The notes below the pieces were generated by a model. That model saw only the letters and a program-made list of their open reading frames with translations, did no database searches and was not told where the DNA came from. This document shows, piece after piece, positions 1 to 10,024 of a stretch of DNA of 64,000 bases (the first letter of the stretch is position 1; every line of letters begins with the position of its first letter). The translations under genes and the position numbers were made by a program. The stretch is from Methylobacterium terrae (GTDB taxonomy: Bacteria; Pseudomonadota; Alphaproteobacteria; Rhizobiales; Beijerinckiaceae), in NCBI RefSeq assembly GCF_003173755.1, contig NZ_CP029553.1, positions 3,682,001 to 3,746,000 on the forward strand. Direction: 5' to 3'.

Positions 1-739
1 CGGCCTGGCTCAGGGTCTCGAGCTTGCGGATGTCGACCTTGCCGACGAGGGACGAGATGTCCTGGTTGTTCTCGTCGCCCGGCTCGGTCTTGGCGATTCC
101 GATCTGGCGCAGGCGCGACGGGTTGACCTTGACGACCTTGAACTTCGAGATGTCGCCGCCGAACTCGTCGAGGCGCTTCAGGCACCACGGGCTCATCAGG
201 CCGGTCAGGCGCCGCCGCGGCACGCCGTAGCGCTCCTCGATCATCGGCCCCATCGTCTCGGGGTCGAACAGCACCAGCGGGCTCTCGAAGACCGGGCTCA
301 TCTCGTTGCCGGCCTTGAGCACGTAGATCGGGTGCACCTCCATCAGAGCCTTCAGCCGCTCGGCGAGGGACGACTTGCCGCCGCCCACCGGCCCGAGCAG
401 GTAGAGGATCTGCTTGCGCTCCTCCAGTCCTTGCGCGGCGTGGCGGAAGAACGAGACGATCCGCTCAATCGTCTCCTCCATGCCGTAGAACTCGGAGAAG
501 GCGGGGTAGGTGCGGATGGTCCGGTTCATGAAGATCCGGCCCAGGCGCTGATCCCGCGCCGTATCGATGAACTCGGGCTGCCCGATCGCGTCGAGAATGC
601 GCTCCGGCGCACTCGCGTACATCAAGGGATTGTCACGGCAGGCGTCGAGATACTCGGAGAGCGTCAGCTCCGAATCCCTCCGGGACTCGTAGCTGCGCGC
701 GAAAGTTTGAAAGAGGTCGCTCGCTGACGGCATTGGCAT
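1..739 (-). CDS. prkA: PrkA family serine protein kinase (N-terminal part; runs off the window)
   Basis: The reverse strand encodes the N-terminal ~246 residues of a PrkA/YeaG-type kinase and is still open at base 1, so the gene is cut by the window edge. The protein begins MPMPSASDLFQTFARSYES and contains the AAA-like P-loop GPVGGGKSS (about residue 111), preceded by HAAQGLEERKQILYLL, then the family block EPGDENNQDISSLVGKVDIRK; I recognise these as E. coli YeaG-like. PrkA proteins are cytosolic Ser/Thr kinases linked to starvation and stress, usually followed by yeaH and spoVR, which would lie outside this window. The start at 739 has a GAGGG about 6 nt upstream; an in-frame ATG at 733 is the alternative. 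Confidence 0.93.
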   Translation of the reverse strand, partial: MPMPSASDLFQTFARSYESRRDSELTLSEYLDACRDNPLMYASAPERILDAIGQPEFIDTARDQRLGRIFMNRTIRTYPAFSEFYGMEETIERIVSFFRHAAQGLEERKQILYLLGPVGGGKSSLAERLKALMEVHPIYVLKAGNEMSPVFESPLVLFDPETMGPMIEERYGVPRRRLTGLMSPWCLKRLDEFGGDISKFKVVKVNPSRLRQIGIAKTEPGDENNQDISSLVGKVDIRKLETLSQA

Positions 740-1156
740 TCCGGACCCTCACGACATCGCCAGGATCATCCTGTCCCGCCTCGGATGCAATCGATATCCC
801 CATGTTTGTCGCAGCGCGGCGACGTTGGGAGGGATGCGGAGACGGGCAGGAGCCTGTATGCAGGCCGGCTGCGGGCAAGGCGCGTGCCGCAGCGGCCGGG
901 AAAGTCGCAAGTTCGCCAAGGCGAAAGCCGGTGCGCGACCGGCCCTGTGCCGTAAAGGACACGCCTGTTCCGGTTCTTCCACACCCCTCGAAGCGCCGTC
1001 GGGCACTCCGCGAGACGTGAGGGAAACGCCGGCCGCCGGGTCGCCGTTCCCGCTTCGTTTCGGCAGCCCGGGGACGGCCCCTGCGCGAGGGGCAAGGGCC
1101 CGGAGGCCGCCAGCGAGCGCCGGCAGGCGCAAGGAAGCCGCCGGCGCGGCGGGCGA
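740..1156. other. Gene-free stretch / prkA leader with two adjacent hairpins
   Basis: I see no credible gene here; open frames in this stretch have no recognisable domain and no good start. It lies upstream of prkA and downstream of the next minus-strand gene. Two small perfect hairpins sit side by side at 912-925 (TTCGCC/GGCGAA) and 927-943 (GCCGGT/ACCGGC). A third, at 1077-1093 (GCCCCT/AGGGGC), could end transcription of the exported-protein gene, but it has no T run. Confidence 0.5.
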
Positions 1157-1630
1157 TCAGAGGTCGGTGGTGTCCTTCTTGGCGCCGTCCTTCGAGTCCT
1201 TGGGGCCTTCCTTGGTCCCGGCGGGCCCGACCGTGAGCTTGATGGTCTGGGTGCTGACGTTGCCGTCAGTGCCCTTGATCTCCACCGTCACCTCGTCGTT
1301 GCCGGTGAAGCCGGCCTTGCTCTCGTAGAACAGGGCCTGGACGTTGGCCTCGGCGTTCGGGCAGCGGTAGGTGGCCGGCGTCTTCACCTTGCCGGCGCGC
1401 TGGATCAGGGCGCCGTTCTTCGGCGGGCTCGTCACCTTCAGCTCGGGCTGCGGCCCGAGCGAGCAGTCCTTCTTCATGTTCGGCACCATCACGAGCCGGA
1501 CCTGCTTGCCGGAGGCGACGGCGTGCTCGCGGACCTTGGGCGCCTGGGCGAGGACGGGGCCTGCGGCCAGCACGGGCCCGGCGGCCATCAGGACGGCGAG
1601 CGCCAGGGTCGGGCGGAAGGGGCTGGTCAT
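1157..1630 (-). CDS. Exported hypothetical protein with probable Ig-like/bacterial surface fold
   Basis: 157 residues. The N-terminus (MTSPFRPTLALAVLMAAGPVLA) is a clear Sec signal peptide, probably cut near AQA at residues 29-31. The mature part has a Lys/Val-rich beta pattern with SPPKNGAL and GFTGNDEVTVEIKGTDGN, reminiscent of cadherin-like/Ig-like modules, and two cysteines (near residues 56 and 90) that could form a disulfide in the periplasm. The tail is Lys/Asp-rich (KDSKDGAKKDTTD) and probably disordered. I cannot name a function. The gene is transcribed in the same direction as the small genes upstream of it, about 100 bp away. Confidence 0.75.
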   Translation of the reverse strand: MTSPFRPTLALAVLMAAGPVLAAGPVLAQAPKVREHAVASGKQVRLVMVPNMKKDCSLGPQPELKVTSPPKNGALIQRAGKVKTPATYRCPNAEANVQALFYESKAGFTGNDEVTVEIKGTDGNVSTQTIKLTVGPAGTKEGPKDSKDGAKKDTTDL

Positions 1631-1675
1631 GTGGCTCTCAAGCTCTCCGAGGGGATGCCGGCCGCATGTGGGGAG

Positions 1676-1700
1676 CGGGCCCTTCGCCGTCGAGGGCCCG
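1676..1700 (-). terminator. Hairpin after the 34-aa membrane peptide gene
   Basis: An 8-bp perfect stem (CGGGCCCT, 1676-1683, with AGGGCCCG, 1693-1700) and 9-nt loop lies 30-54 nt downstream of the stop at 1730 on the minus strand. It has no clear T run, so Rho-independent termination is plausible but not certain. Confidence 0.35.
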
Positions 1701-1729
1701 AGGCCCGGGTTCCGTCGAGGAAGCCCGTT

Positions 1730-1834
1730 TCAGTGCAGGACCAGCATCACGAACAGGTTGAACAGCCCGAGCAGGGCCACGCCGCCGAGCCAGAGCCAGT
1801 AGCCCCGCCCCTCGACCGGGTAGTCGCCGATCAT
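1730..1834 (-). CDS. 34-residue single-pass membrane peptide
   Basis: A short frame encodes MIGDYPVEGRGYWLWLGG followed by a hydrophobic stretch (VALLGLFNLFVMLVL) ending in His. Its ATG (1834-1832) overlaps the TGA of the upstream 150-aa gene as ATGA, a typical translational-coupling junction and the main reason to call it real. The first ~14 residues are polar and the rest forms one transmembrane helix. It could be a small regulator or an orphan subunit; nothing in the sequence shows a partner other than the coupled upstream gene. It is below the length most gene finders accept. Confidence 0.6.
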   Translation of the reverse strand: MIGDYPVEGRGYWLWLGGVALLGLFNLFVMLVLH

Positions 1835-2283
1835 TCCGCCCCCTCCTCCGCCCCGTCGCCCTCGGCGGCCTGCAGCACCGCCAGGGTGGCGCCGGTCACC
1901 CGGGCGATCTGGGCCGGCGTGAACTCGCCCGCAAGGGCCGAGGCGAGGCCGCGCTCGATCCGCGCCCGCTCGCCGGCATCCCCGATCGGGTCGGCCGGGA
2001 TGTCGGTCTCGCGCAGGCGGCAGGCGTCCCGGATCGTGTCGGCGGCCCGGCGCAGCACCTCGCGCTGGTCGGGCGTCATGTCCCAGAGCGGATGGCGCAG
2101 CCGCGCGATCACGCGCCTCGCGTCGCGGTAGTCGCGGTCGACCACCGGGATCGCCTCGATCTGGCTCACCAGGAGCACGAGCTCGAGCACGTCGGCCGTC
2201 GCCTCCGGGCAGGTGCGCACGACGCGCATCAGCCGCGCGATCAGCTCGGTGGTCGGGGAAGCGTGGCGGCGGGGCTCGGCCAT
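1831..2283 (-). CDS. Hypothetical alpha-helical protein (150 aa)
   Basis: The product is a soluble, Arg/Ala/Asp/Glu-rich, predominantly helical protein with no signal peptide or membrane segment (MAEPRRHASPTTELIARLMR at the start, acidic GDGAEEGAE tail). I recognise no family. It lies 45 bp downstream of the MerR gene on the same strand and is coupled by ATGA to the 34-residue membrane peptide, so the three may share one transcript with plsX-fabH-ihfA. The start is the only ATG that keeps the full helical region. Confidence 0.7.
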   Translation of the reverse strand: MAEPRRHASPTTELIARLMRVVRTCPEATADVLELVLLVSQIEAIPVVDRDYRDARRVIARLRHPLWDMTPDQREVLRRAADTIRDACRLRETDIPADPIGDAGERARIERGLASALAGEFTPAQIARVTGATLAVLQAAEGDGAEEGAE

Positions 2284-2328
2284 GTGCCCGTAACGCGGAC
2301 CTCGGCGGATGGTTCTGCGACCTTACCG

Positions 2329-2886
2329 CTATGTCGGCTCCGGCGCGTCCGATCCGGCCGTCCGTGCCGGGCGCAGGCCGGCCAGCATCCGCCGGCACGC
2401 CCGCAACTCGTCCAGCGCCGCGGTCAGGCTCGCCCGGTCGGCCCGCGCGAGCGGCGGCGGGGCGGCCTCGGGCTCCGGTTCGGGGTCGGTCTCGACGAAG
2501 GCCGGGGCGGTCTGCTCGCCGCGGCCGACCGCCTGGACGAAGCGCATGCCGCGCTCGCGCAGCACCCGCTGGGCGCCCCGGATCGTGTAGCCCTGGCCGT
2601 AGAGGAGGCGGCGGATGCCGCGCAGGAGGTCGACGTCGTCGGGGCGGTAGTAGCGCCGGTTGCCGCCGCGCTTGAGCGGGCGCACCTGGGTGAAGCGGGT
2701 CTCCCAGAACCGCAGCACGTGCTGGGGTAGGTCGAGATCCTCGGCGACCTCGCTGATGGTGCGGAAGGCGCCGGGCTCCTTCTCGGGCAGGACGGCGCGG
2801 GCGGGAGCGCCGGGACCGTCGGGCCGGAGGGCGTCCTCCCGCTCCTCGCCCGGGGTCCCGTCCTGAGTCGCCGCCGCCCCGGTCAT
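2329..2886 (-). CDS. MerR family transcriptional regulator
   Basis: 185 residues. After a disordered ~40-residue N-terminus comes a MerR winged helix: [25 protein letters not shown], then the wing [19 protein letters not shown] and a second helix pair [13 protein letters not shown]. The C-terminal half is acidic/proline-rich then helical, without the cysteine ligands of metal-sensing MerR proteins, so the signal is unknown. The order plsX-fabH-ihfA-merR is a conserved arrangement in alphaproteobacteria, and only 8 bp separate it from ihfA. A role in DNA architecture or lipid-gene control would be inference only. Confidence 0.9.
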   Translation of the reverse strand: MTGAAATQDGTPGEEREDALRPDGPGAPARAVLPEKEPGAFRTISEVAEDLDLPQHVLRFWETRFTQVRPLKRGGNRRYYRPDDVDLLRGIRRLLYGQGYTIRGAQRVLRERGMRFVQAVGRGEQTAPAFVETDPEPEPEAAPPPLARADRASLTAALDELRACRRMLAGLRPARTAGSDAPEPT

Positions 2887-2894
2887 GGGCCGGC

Positions 2895-3212
2895 TCAGCC
2901 GTCGTCTTCGTCCGGAGCGGCGTCGCCGTTGATCCGGGCCTTGAGCACGTTCGAGGGCTTGAACACCATCACGCGGCGCGGCTCGATCGCCACCTCGACG
3001 CCGGTCTTCGGGTTGCGGCCGACCCGCTTGCCCTTGTCGCGCACCACGAAGGAGCCGAACGAGGACAGCTTCACGGTCTCGCCGGAGGAGAGGCAGCCGC
3101 AGATCTCCGACAGCACGGTCTCCACCAGGGCGGCGGATTCCGTCCGCGACAGGCCGACCCGCTGGTAGACGGCCTCGCTCAGATCGGCCCGCGTGACCGT
3201 CTTGCCTGCCAT
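2895..3212 (-). CDS. ihfA: Integration host factor subunit alpha
   Basis: 105 residues starting [20 protein letters not shown]. The HU/IHF fold is evident: [13 protein letters not shown], then [23 protein letters not shown] containing the RNPKTG beta-arm tip that intercalates in DNA, and the C-terminal [19 protein letters not shown]-alpha pairs with IHF-beta to bend DNA sharply. The start at 3212 is chosen because the domain begins there and GGGGAG lies 8-13 nt upstream; an in-frame start at 3296 would add a non-conserved extension. The acidic tail (DAAPDEDDG) is common in this group. Confidence 0.95.
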   Translation of the reverse strand: MAGKTVTRADLSEAVYQRVGLSRTESAALVETVLSEICGCLSSGETVKLSSFGSFVVRDKGKRVGRNPKTGVEVAIEPRRVMVFKPSNVLKARINGDAAPDEDDG

Positions 3213-3333
3213 CGTGCTGCTCCCCCGGCGGCTGATTCGCGAAAATAACGTATGTCTATGATCGCGCACGCTAATCTGCGATGCGGCCTGGGTCAACCGG
3301 GCGTCGGGCGGGTTCCCCGGAACTTCTCGGCCT

Positions 3334-4311
3334 CTACCAGCGGATCAGCGCGCTGCCCCAGGTGAAGCCGCCGCCGATCGCCTCGATCATCACGAGGTCG
3401 CCCCGCTTGATCCGGCCGTCGCGGCAGGCCGCGTCCAGGGCCAGCGGGATCGAGGCCGCCGAGGTGTTGCCGTGGCGGTCGACCGTGAGCACCACCTTCT
3501 CGCGGGCGATGCCGAGCTTGTCGGCCGAGGCCTCGATGATGCGCCGGTTGGCCTGGTGCGGCACGAACCAGTCGAGGTCGTCGGCGGTGGTGCCGGTGGC
3601 CTCGAAGGCCTGCGCGATCACGTCGGTGACCGAGCCGACGGCGAAGCGGAACACCTCCTTGCCGACCATGCGCAGCTTGCCGGTCGTTCCGGTCGAGCCC
3701 GGTCCGCCGTCGACGTAGAGCTTCTCCCGGTGGCGGCCGTCGGCCCGGAGCTGGCTCGTCAGCACGCCGCGGTCGCTCGCAAGGCCCTCGCCGGGTTGGG
3801 CCTCCAGCACCAGGGCGCCGGCGCCGTCGCCGAACAGCACGCAGGTGGTGCGGTCCTCCCAGTCGAGCAACCGCGAAAAGGTCTCGGCCCCGACGACGAG
3901 GGCGCGGGTCGCCGCCCCCGTGGTCAGGAACTTGTCGGCGGTGGCGACCGCGTAGACGAAGCCGGCGCAGACCGCCTGGAGGTCGAAGGCGGCGCCCGCG
4001 TGGATGCCGAGCCCGGCCTGGATCTGGGTCGCGGTCGACGGGAAGGTGTGGTCCGGGGTCGAGGTCGCGCAGATCACGAGGTCGATCGTCGAGGGATCGA
4101 CGTCGGCGTCGCGCAGGGCGGCTTGCGCCGCCCTGATGCCGAGCACCGAGGTGGTCTCGTCGGGTTCGGCGATGTGGCGCTGGCGGATGCCGGTGCGCTG
4201 GATGATCCAGTCGTCCGAGGTCTCGACGCGGGCGGCGAGGTCGTCGTTGGTGACGGTCGTCCGCGGCAGGTAGGAGCCGCAGCCCCGCACCACCGAGCGA
4301 AGGCGGGTCAT
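3334..4311 (-). CDS. fabH: Beta-ketoacyl-ACP synthase III (FabH)
   Basis: 325 residues. FabH condenses acetyl-CoA with malonyl-ACP to start fatty acid synthesis. The active-site Cys lies in LQAVCAGF, the His in [11 protein letters not shown] and the Asn in [10 protein letters not shown], so the Cys-His-Asn triad is complete; the C-terminal [13 protein letters not shown] is the family end. The ATG at 4311 follows plsX by 11 bp; the same frame stays open through plsX, but that upstream part is only the wrong reading of plsX. Clustering with plsX links initiation of fatty acid and phospholipid synthesis. Confidence 0.97.
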   Translation of the reverse strand: MTRLRSVVRGCGSYLPRTTVTNDDLAARVETSDDWIIQRTGIRQRHIAEPDETTSVLGIRAAQAALRDADVDPSTIDLVICATSTPDHTFPSTATQIQAGLGIHAGAAFDLQAVCAGFVYAVATADKFLTTGAATRALVVGAETFSRLLDWEDRTTCVLFGDGAGALVLEAQPGEGLASDRGVLTSQLRADGRHREKLYVDGGPGSTGTTGKLRMVGKEVFRFAVGSVTDVIAQAFEATGTTADDLDWFVPHQANRRIIEASADKLGIAREKVVLTVDRHGNTSAASIPLALDAACRDGRIKRGDLVMIEAIGGGFTWGSALIRW

Positions 4312-4322
4312 GATGCGTTCTC

Positions 4323-5357
4323 CTATGCCGAGGCCTGCGCCGGCGTCGCGTCGAGGCGCTCCCGGATCGTCCGCATCAGGTCGTGGCGGGCCATGTCGTA
4401 GGCGAGGTCGACGGCGGCGGCGAAGCCCTCGGCGTCGGCGGCGCCGTGGCTCTTGATGACGATGCCCTCGAGGCCGAGGAAGACGCCGCCATTGGCCCGG
4501 CTCGGGTTCATCTTCTCGCGCAGGGCCTCGAAGGCGCCGCGGGCGAACAGGTAGCCGATCTTCGCCATCAGGGTGCGGCCCATCGCACCCTTGAGGTAGG
4601 CGGCGATCTGCTTGGCCGTCCCCTCGGCGGTCTTGAGCGCGATGTTGCCGGTGAAGCCTTCCGTCACCACCACGTCGACGGTGCCGCGGCCGAGATCGGT
4701 GCCCTCGACGAAGCCGTGATAGGCGAGCCCCGGCAGGTCGGATTCGCGCAGCACGCGCGCCGCCTCCTTGACCGCCTCGTTGCCCTTCATCTCCTCGGTG
4801 CCGACATTGAGGAGCCCGACCGTCGGCCGGTCGAGGTCGAACACGATGCGGGCCATCGCGGCGCCCATCACCGCCATGTCGACGAGGTGGTTGGCGTCGG
4901 TGCCGATGGTGGCGCCGACGTCGAGCACGACGCTCTCGCCGCGCACCGTCGGCCACAGGCAGGCGATGGCGGGCCGCTCGATGTGCGACATCGTCTTGAG
5001 GCAGATCTTCGACATCGCCATCAGGGCGCCGGTATTGCCGGCCGAGACCGCGGCGTCGGCCTCGCCGTCGCGCACCGCCTGGATCGCCTTCCACATCGAC
5101 GACTTGCCGCGGCCGGAGCGCACCGCCTGGCTCGGCTTCTCGTCCATGGCGACCGCCACGGTGGTGTGGCGGATCTCGACCGCGCCCTTCAAGCGCGGCT
5201 CGGCCGCGACCAGGGGAGTGAGCACCGCCTCGTCGCCGAACATCAGGAACGTCGTCTCGGGGTGGCGCTCGCGGGCGAGCCCCGCACCGGGCACGACCGT
5301 CGAGGGGCCGTGGTCGCCGCCCATCGCGTCGAGCGAGATGCGCACTCTCTGGGACAT
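4323..5357 (-). CDS. plsX: Phosphate acyltransferase PlsX
   Basis: 344 residues starting [19 protein letters not shown], the PlsX N-terminal signature. PlsX converts acyl-ACP and phosphate to acyl-phosphate, the donor for PlsY in phosphatidic acid synthesis; it is a peripheral membrane enzyme. Other matches are [44 protein letters not shown] and [16 protein letters not shown]. The start is set by homology: the 27 codons before it are Arg/Pro-rich and unlike the family, although no strong ribosome site is visible at 5357. It is followed by fabH 11 bp later. Confidence 0.97.
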   Translation of the reverse strand: MSQRVRISLDAMGGDHGPSTVVPGAGLARERHPETTFLMFGDEAVLTPLVAAEPRLKGAVEIRHTTVAVAMDEKPSQAVRSGRGKSSMWKAIQAVRDGEADAAVSAGNTGALMAMSKICLKTMSHIERPAIACLWPTVRGESVVLDVGATIGTDANHLVDMAVMGAAMARIVFDLDRPTVGLLNVGTEEMKGNEAVKEAARVLRESDLPGLAYHGFVEGTDLGRGTVDVVVTEGFTGNIALKTAEGTAKQIAAYLKGAMGRTLMAKIGYLFARGAFEALREKMNPSRANGGVFLGLEGIVIKSHGAADAEGFAAAVDLAYDMARHDLMRTIRERLDATPAQASA

Positions 5358-5476
5358 GGGGGTGTCGAACAGCCTCTCGGGGACGCGGGATCTGGGAAGG
5401 GGTCCGCGGCGCGGCGGAAAATAGCGACCCGGGCCCAAGCCGCAAACGAATTCTGAAGCCTTTCGTGCGGCGGCCG

Positions 5477-5497
5477 CCGTCAGCCGTCAGCCGTCAG
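5477..5497. repeat. 7-bp tandem repeat (CCGTCAG x3) over a stop codon
   Basis: Three perfect copies of CCGTCAG, followed by a partial copy, cover the last codons and stop (5494-5496) of the DUF177 gene. A 7-bp unit is not a multiple of three, so gain or loss of a copy would shift the C-terminus frame. Confidence 0.8.
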
Positions 5498-6015
5498 CCG
5501 TCGTTGCCGGCGGCGCCCTGGCCCTTCAGGGTCTGGAGTGCGGCGAGGGGCTTCTCCTCGGCGTCCTCCGCCGGCGGCTCGAAGGCGACGCCGGGCTTTC
5601 GCGGATAGGGATCGAGGCCGAGGGCCAGGAACTCGGCGGCGAGGCTGCCGAGGTCGATGCGGCCGTTGACGATCGGGTCGGGGATGTCGGCATCCTCGGC
5701 CGGCGTGCCCGCGAAGGCGTCCTGGGCGGCGAAGTCGACGTCGACCTCCTCCGAGACGGTGCCGTCGAACGGCTCGAGGGTCACGACGCAGGTCTGGGTG
5801 ACCGCGGCCTCGACGGTGCCGGTCACCTGGAGCCGATGCAGCGAGCCGGAGAGGCGGAAAGTGCCGGTGAGCCGCGCGATTCCGGCCAAGCCGAAATCGC
5901 GGGCGAGGTCCGCGCGCTCCGCCTCGGTCGCCTCGACGGTGACGGGCTGGCCGGCCTTCAGCGTGCGCTCGACCAGGATCGGGCGGGAGAACGGGCCGAC
6001 GCTGTCGGGGGTCAT
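5494..6015 (-). CDS. DUF177/YceD family protein
   Basis: 173 residues. The YceD/DUF177 pattern is visible: RPILVERTLKAGQPVTVEA, GTFRLSGSLHRLQVTGTVEAAVTQ with TCVVTLEPFDGTVSEEVDVDF, and the C-terminal DLGSLAAEFLALGLDPYPRKPG. Relatives are linked to rRNA accumulation and are often encoded next to rpmF and plsX; here plsX lies downstream on the same strand but rpmF is absent. The ATG at 6015 has an excellent AAGGAG 5 nt upstream, which fixes the start against longer in-frame options. The stop codon lies in a 7-bp tandem repeat. Confidence 0.9.
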   Translation of the reverse strand: MTPDSVGPFSRPILVERTLKAGQPVTVEATEAERADLARDFGLAGIARLTGTFRLSGSLHRLQVTGTVEAAVTQTCVVTLEPFDGTVSEEVDVDFAAQDAFAGTPAEDADIPDPIVNGRIDLGSLAAEFLALGLDPYPRKPGVAFEPPAEDAEEKPLAALQTLKGQGAAGNDG

Positions 6016-6137
6016 GAGGGCTCCTTTCCGGATGCTTCGAGACGATCGGGCGCGGCAGCCCCGAGGGGCGCGCAGGCGCGCGATCGGGCCCGGTTCCTTC
6101 GAGATGCGTCGCGCCCCGCCCGGCTGCAAGGGGTATC

Positions 6138-6179
6138 GGCGCAGGAGACCAGGCGCAGGAGACCCGGCGCAGGAGACGC
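6138..6179. repeat. 14-bp tandem repeat, three copies
   Basis: Three 14-bp units of GGCGCAGGAGAC plus two variable bases occur in the 188-bp gap between the ubiquinol-cytochrome c chaperone-like gene and the DUF177 gene. Each unit carries an AGGAG-like core on the plus strand, but no start codon follows, so no gene is implied. Confidence 0.8.
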
Positions 6180-6203
6180 GGTGAGAGCCGCCTTGCGGGA
6201 TGG

Positions 6204-6764
6204 TCAGGCCGGCGGCACCGGATCGCCCGCGAAGGCGGCGGGATCGGGCAGGAGCGGGCCGGCCGCCATCAGGGCGTCGAGGTCGGTCCCGGCGAGGCCG
6301 GCGTCGGCCGCCGCCACGTAGGCCGCGAGACCCCGCGCCGCCCGCGCGTCATCGCGGGCCAGCACGTTGCGGGCGAGCGTCGCCGCCAGCCCGTCGAGGT
6401 CGCCGGCATCGAGGGCGGCGTCGTAGGCGGCGGCCCGGCCGTAGAAGGCCTGCGCCAGCTTCTTCATCCGCTTCGAGACGCCCATGTCGCCGACGCCGAG
6501 CTCGCGCAGGGACGAATCGAGCTGCTCGAACACCGAGTTCACCAGGTCCTGGGCGACGTCCGCCGCCGGGGCCGGGAGCCGGCGCAAGTGGCGCAGCACC
6601 AGCACCACGTGCAGGCACAGCGCCTCGAACCGTCCCTCGACCGTGTCGGGCACGCCGAGGTCGAGGTAGAGCGCCGGCACCCGGGCTCCGGCATTGGTGC
6701 GGACGTGCAGCGCCTCGATGGCGCGGGTGCGGGCGTTGTCGCGGCGGAAGGGGTTTCGAATCAT
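6204..6764 (-). CDS. Ubiquinol-cytochrome c chaperone family protein
   Basis: 186 residues beginning MIRNPFRRDNARTRAIEALH. The pattern VPDTVEGRFEALCLHVVLVLRHL, LVNSVFEQLDSSLRELGVGDMGVSKRMKKLAQAFYGRAAAYDAAL is that of the CBP3/UQCC1-like family, related to assembly factors of respiratory complex III. It is probably soluble or peripheral to the inner membrane, and is helical throughout. It is divergent from the bamE-like gene, sharing a ~230-bp upstream region. The start is taken at the first Met of the conserved domain; longer in-frame extensions lack conservation. In bacteria the assembly role is inferred from the eukaryotic homologue. Confidence 0.88.
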   Translation of the reverse strand: MIRNPFRRDNARTRAIEALHVRTNAGARVPALYLDLGVPDTVEGRFEALCLHVVLVLRHLRRLPAPAADVAQDLVNSVFEQLDSSLRELGVGDMGVSKRMKKLAQAFYGRAAAYDAALDAGDLDGLAATLARNVLARDDARAARGLAAYVAAADAGLAGTDLDALMAAGPLLPDPAAFAGDPVPPA

Positions 6765-6992
6765 CTCGGGTGTCTCGATCGTCCGCGCCACGTCCCGCGC
6801 GACCTGTTGCCTGCTCGGACGGGCGGTCGCCGCGTCTCGTGACGTCGCGCCGGCGGCCCGTCCCTCCGTGGCGGAACCTTGGCCGTGCCTTGCCAACGCC
6901 ACAACCCCGGGGTACGGCAACGGTCGCTTCTCGCGCAAGGCCGCCATCCGGTCGGCCGTCATACCATCCCGCACACGTCTCCCGAGGTCTCG

Positions 6993-7457
6993 ATGCCGCG
7001 CCGCTTCACACCGTCGCTCCTCCGCCTCGCCGCGGCCGGCCTGATCGGTCTGTCGGCCGCGGGCTGCGTGATCGGCGAAGAGTTCCGGCACGGCTACATC
7101 ATCGACGATGCCGCCGTCGCCCAGGTGCGGCCCGGCGCCAGCGCCGAGCAGGTGCTGCAGCTCCTCGGCACGCCGACCACCGTCTCCACGGTCGGCAACA
7201 AGTCCTGGTACTACATCAGCCAGAACACCCAGCGCACCGTGATGTTCCTGGGCGAGCGCCCGAAGGACCAGCGCGTCCTGGCGGTGTACTTCAACGCCGG
7301 CTTCAAGGTCGAGCGCGTGGCGCTCTACGGCGAGCAGGACGGACGGGTGTTCGACTTCATCTCCCGCACCACGCCGACCAGCGGCGGCGAGCAGGCCTTC
7401 CTCGGTCAGCTGATGCGCGGCCTGACCAAGTTCGAGCCGTTCCGCAACGCCCGGTAA
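6993..7457 (+). CDS. bamE: BamE/OmlA-like outer-membrane lipoprotein
   Basis: 154 residues. A lipoprotein signal peptide ends in the lipobox LSAAGC (Cys near residue 25), followed by the SmpA/OmlA core: VRPGASAEQVLQLLGTPTTV and SWYYISQNTQ, then YFNAGFKVERVALYGEQDG. BamE-like lipoproteins sit on the periplasmic face of the outer membrane with the BamA machine that inserts beta-barrels. The ATG at 6993 has a GAGG about 6-9 nt upstream. It is the only plus-strand gene in the first 9.5 kb and ends at a hairpin shared with the convergent ABC transporter. Confidence 0.9.
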   Translation: MPRRFTPSLLRLAAAGLIGLSAAGCVIGEEFRHGYIIDDAAVAQVRPGASAEQVLQLLGTPTTVSTVGNKSWYYISQNTQRTVMFLGERPKDQRVLAVYFNAGFKVERVALYGEQDGRVFDFISRTTPTSGGEQAFLGQLMRGLTKFEPFRNAR

Positions 7458-7470
7458 CCCGGCGTCTCCC

Positions 7471-7495
7471 CCCTCTCCTCCACCGGGAGAGGGGT
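7471..7495. terminator. Hairpin between convergent bamE-like and ABC transporter genes
   Basis: A perfect 9-bp stem (CCCCTCTCC, 7471-7479, with GGAGAGGGG, 7487-7495) and 7-nt loop lies 14 nt after the bamE-like stop. There is no T run, so it may work in both directions, or be an intergenic palindrome. Confidence 0.55.
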
Positions 7496-7533
7496 CGCTC
7501 TCGCGCCGCGTCCCCGCCGGGGCCGGCGCTCGC

Positions 7534-9393
<1,860 letters not shown>

Positions 9394-9528
9394 GCGGGCT
9401 CCGGAGGTGACGGGTCTCTCAGCCGGGTCTCTCAGCTATGCGGCGCGGGTCGTCCGCCAACCGGGGGGCGATGCCGCAGGCCGCCGAGCGGGCTTTGCCG
9501 GGAGGCGCGATGTTCTCTATCCGGGCTC

Positions 9529-9984
9529 ATGCTGCGCCTCGCCCTCTACCAGCCCGACATCCCCCAGAACACCGGCACGATGCTGCGCCTCGCCGCCTGC
9601 CTCGGCGTCGCCGTCGAGATCATCGAGCCGGCGGGGTTCGACGTCTCCGACCGGCACCTGCGCCGCTCCGGCCTCGACTACCTCGACCACGTCGCGATTA
9701 CCCGCCACCGCTCCTACGCGGCCTTCGACGCCTGGCGCCGGGAGGCTGGGATCCGGCTGGTGCTCGCCACGACGCGCGGCTCGGTGCCCTACACCGCGCA
9801 CGATTTCCGGGACGGAGACTGCCTGATGGTCGGGCGCGAATCCGCCGGGGTGCCCGACGCGGTCCATGCGGACGCCGATGCCCGGGTGGCGATCCCGATG
9901 CGGGCGGGCCTGCGCTCGCTCAACGTCGCGGTGGCGGCCGGGATGATGCTGGGCGAGGGTCTGCGCCAGACCGGTGCGATCTGA
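9529..9984 (+). CDS. trmL: tRNA (cytidine(34)-2'-O)-methyltransferase TrmL
   Basis: 151 residues. TrmL methylates the ribose of the wobble base of tRNA-Leu isoacceptors. SPOUT-fold signatures are all present: [18 protein letters not shown] at the N-terminus, [14 protein letters not shown] (SAM-binding loop) and the knot segment [19 protein letters not shown]. The ATG at 9529 begins precisely at the conserved N-terminus; the frame continues upstream through the antisense of the ABC transporter but that is not coding. It is followed 40 bp later by hemF on the same strand. Confidence 0.95.
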   Translation: MLRLALYQPDIPQNTGTMLRLAACLGVAVEIIEPAGFDVSDRHLRRSGLDYLDHVAITRHRSYAAFDAWRREAGIRLVLATTRGSVPYTAHDFRDGDCLMVGRESAGVPDAVHADADARVAIPMRAGLRSLNVAVAAGMMLGEGLRQTGAI

Positions 9985-10024
9985 GACCTTGGCCTGGCGC
10001 CGACGCTGTGGGATGACACCACCC

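Noticed and set aside
840..1000. Cobalamin or glycine riboswitch in the prkA leader
   Set aside because: Some segments look similar (GGTGCGCGACCGGC), but the B12-box and the GCAACTG-type core are absent, and prkA is not a known target.
3334..5445. A 703-codon frame that would fuse a Pro/Arg-rich region to FabH
   Set aside because: The first half is plsX read in the wrong frame; FabH starts at 4311 with a normal N-terminus.
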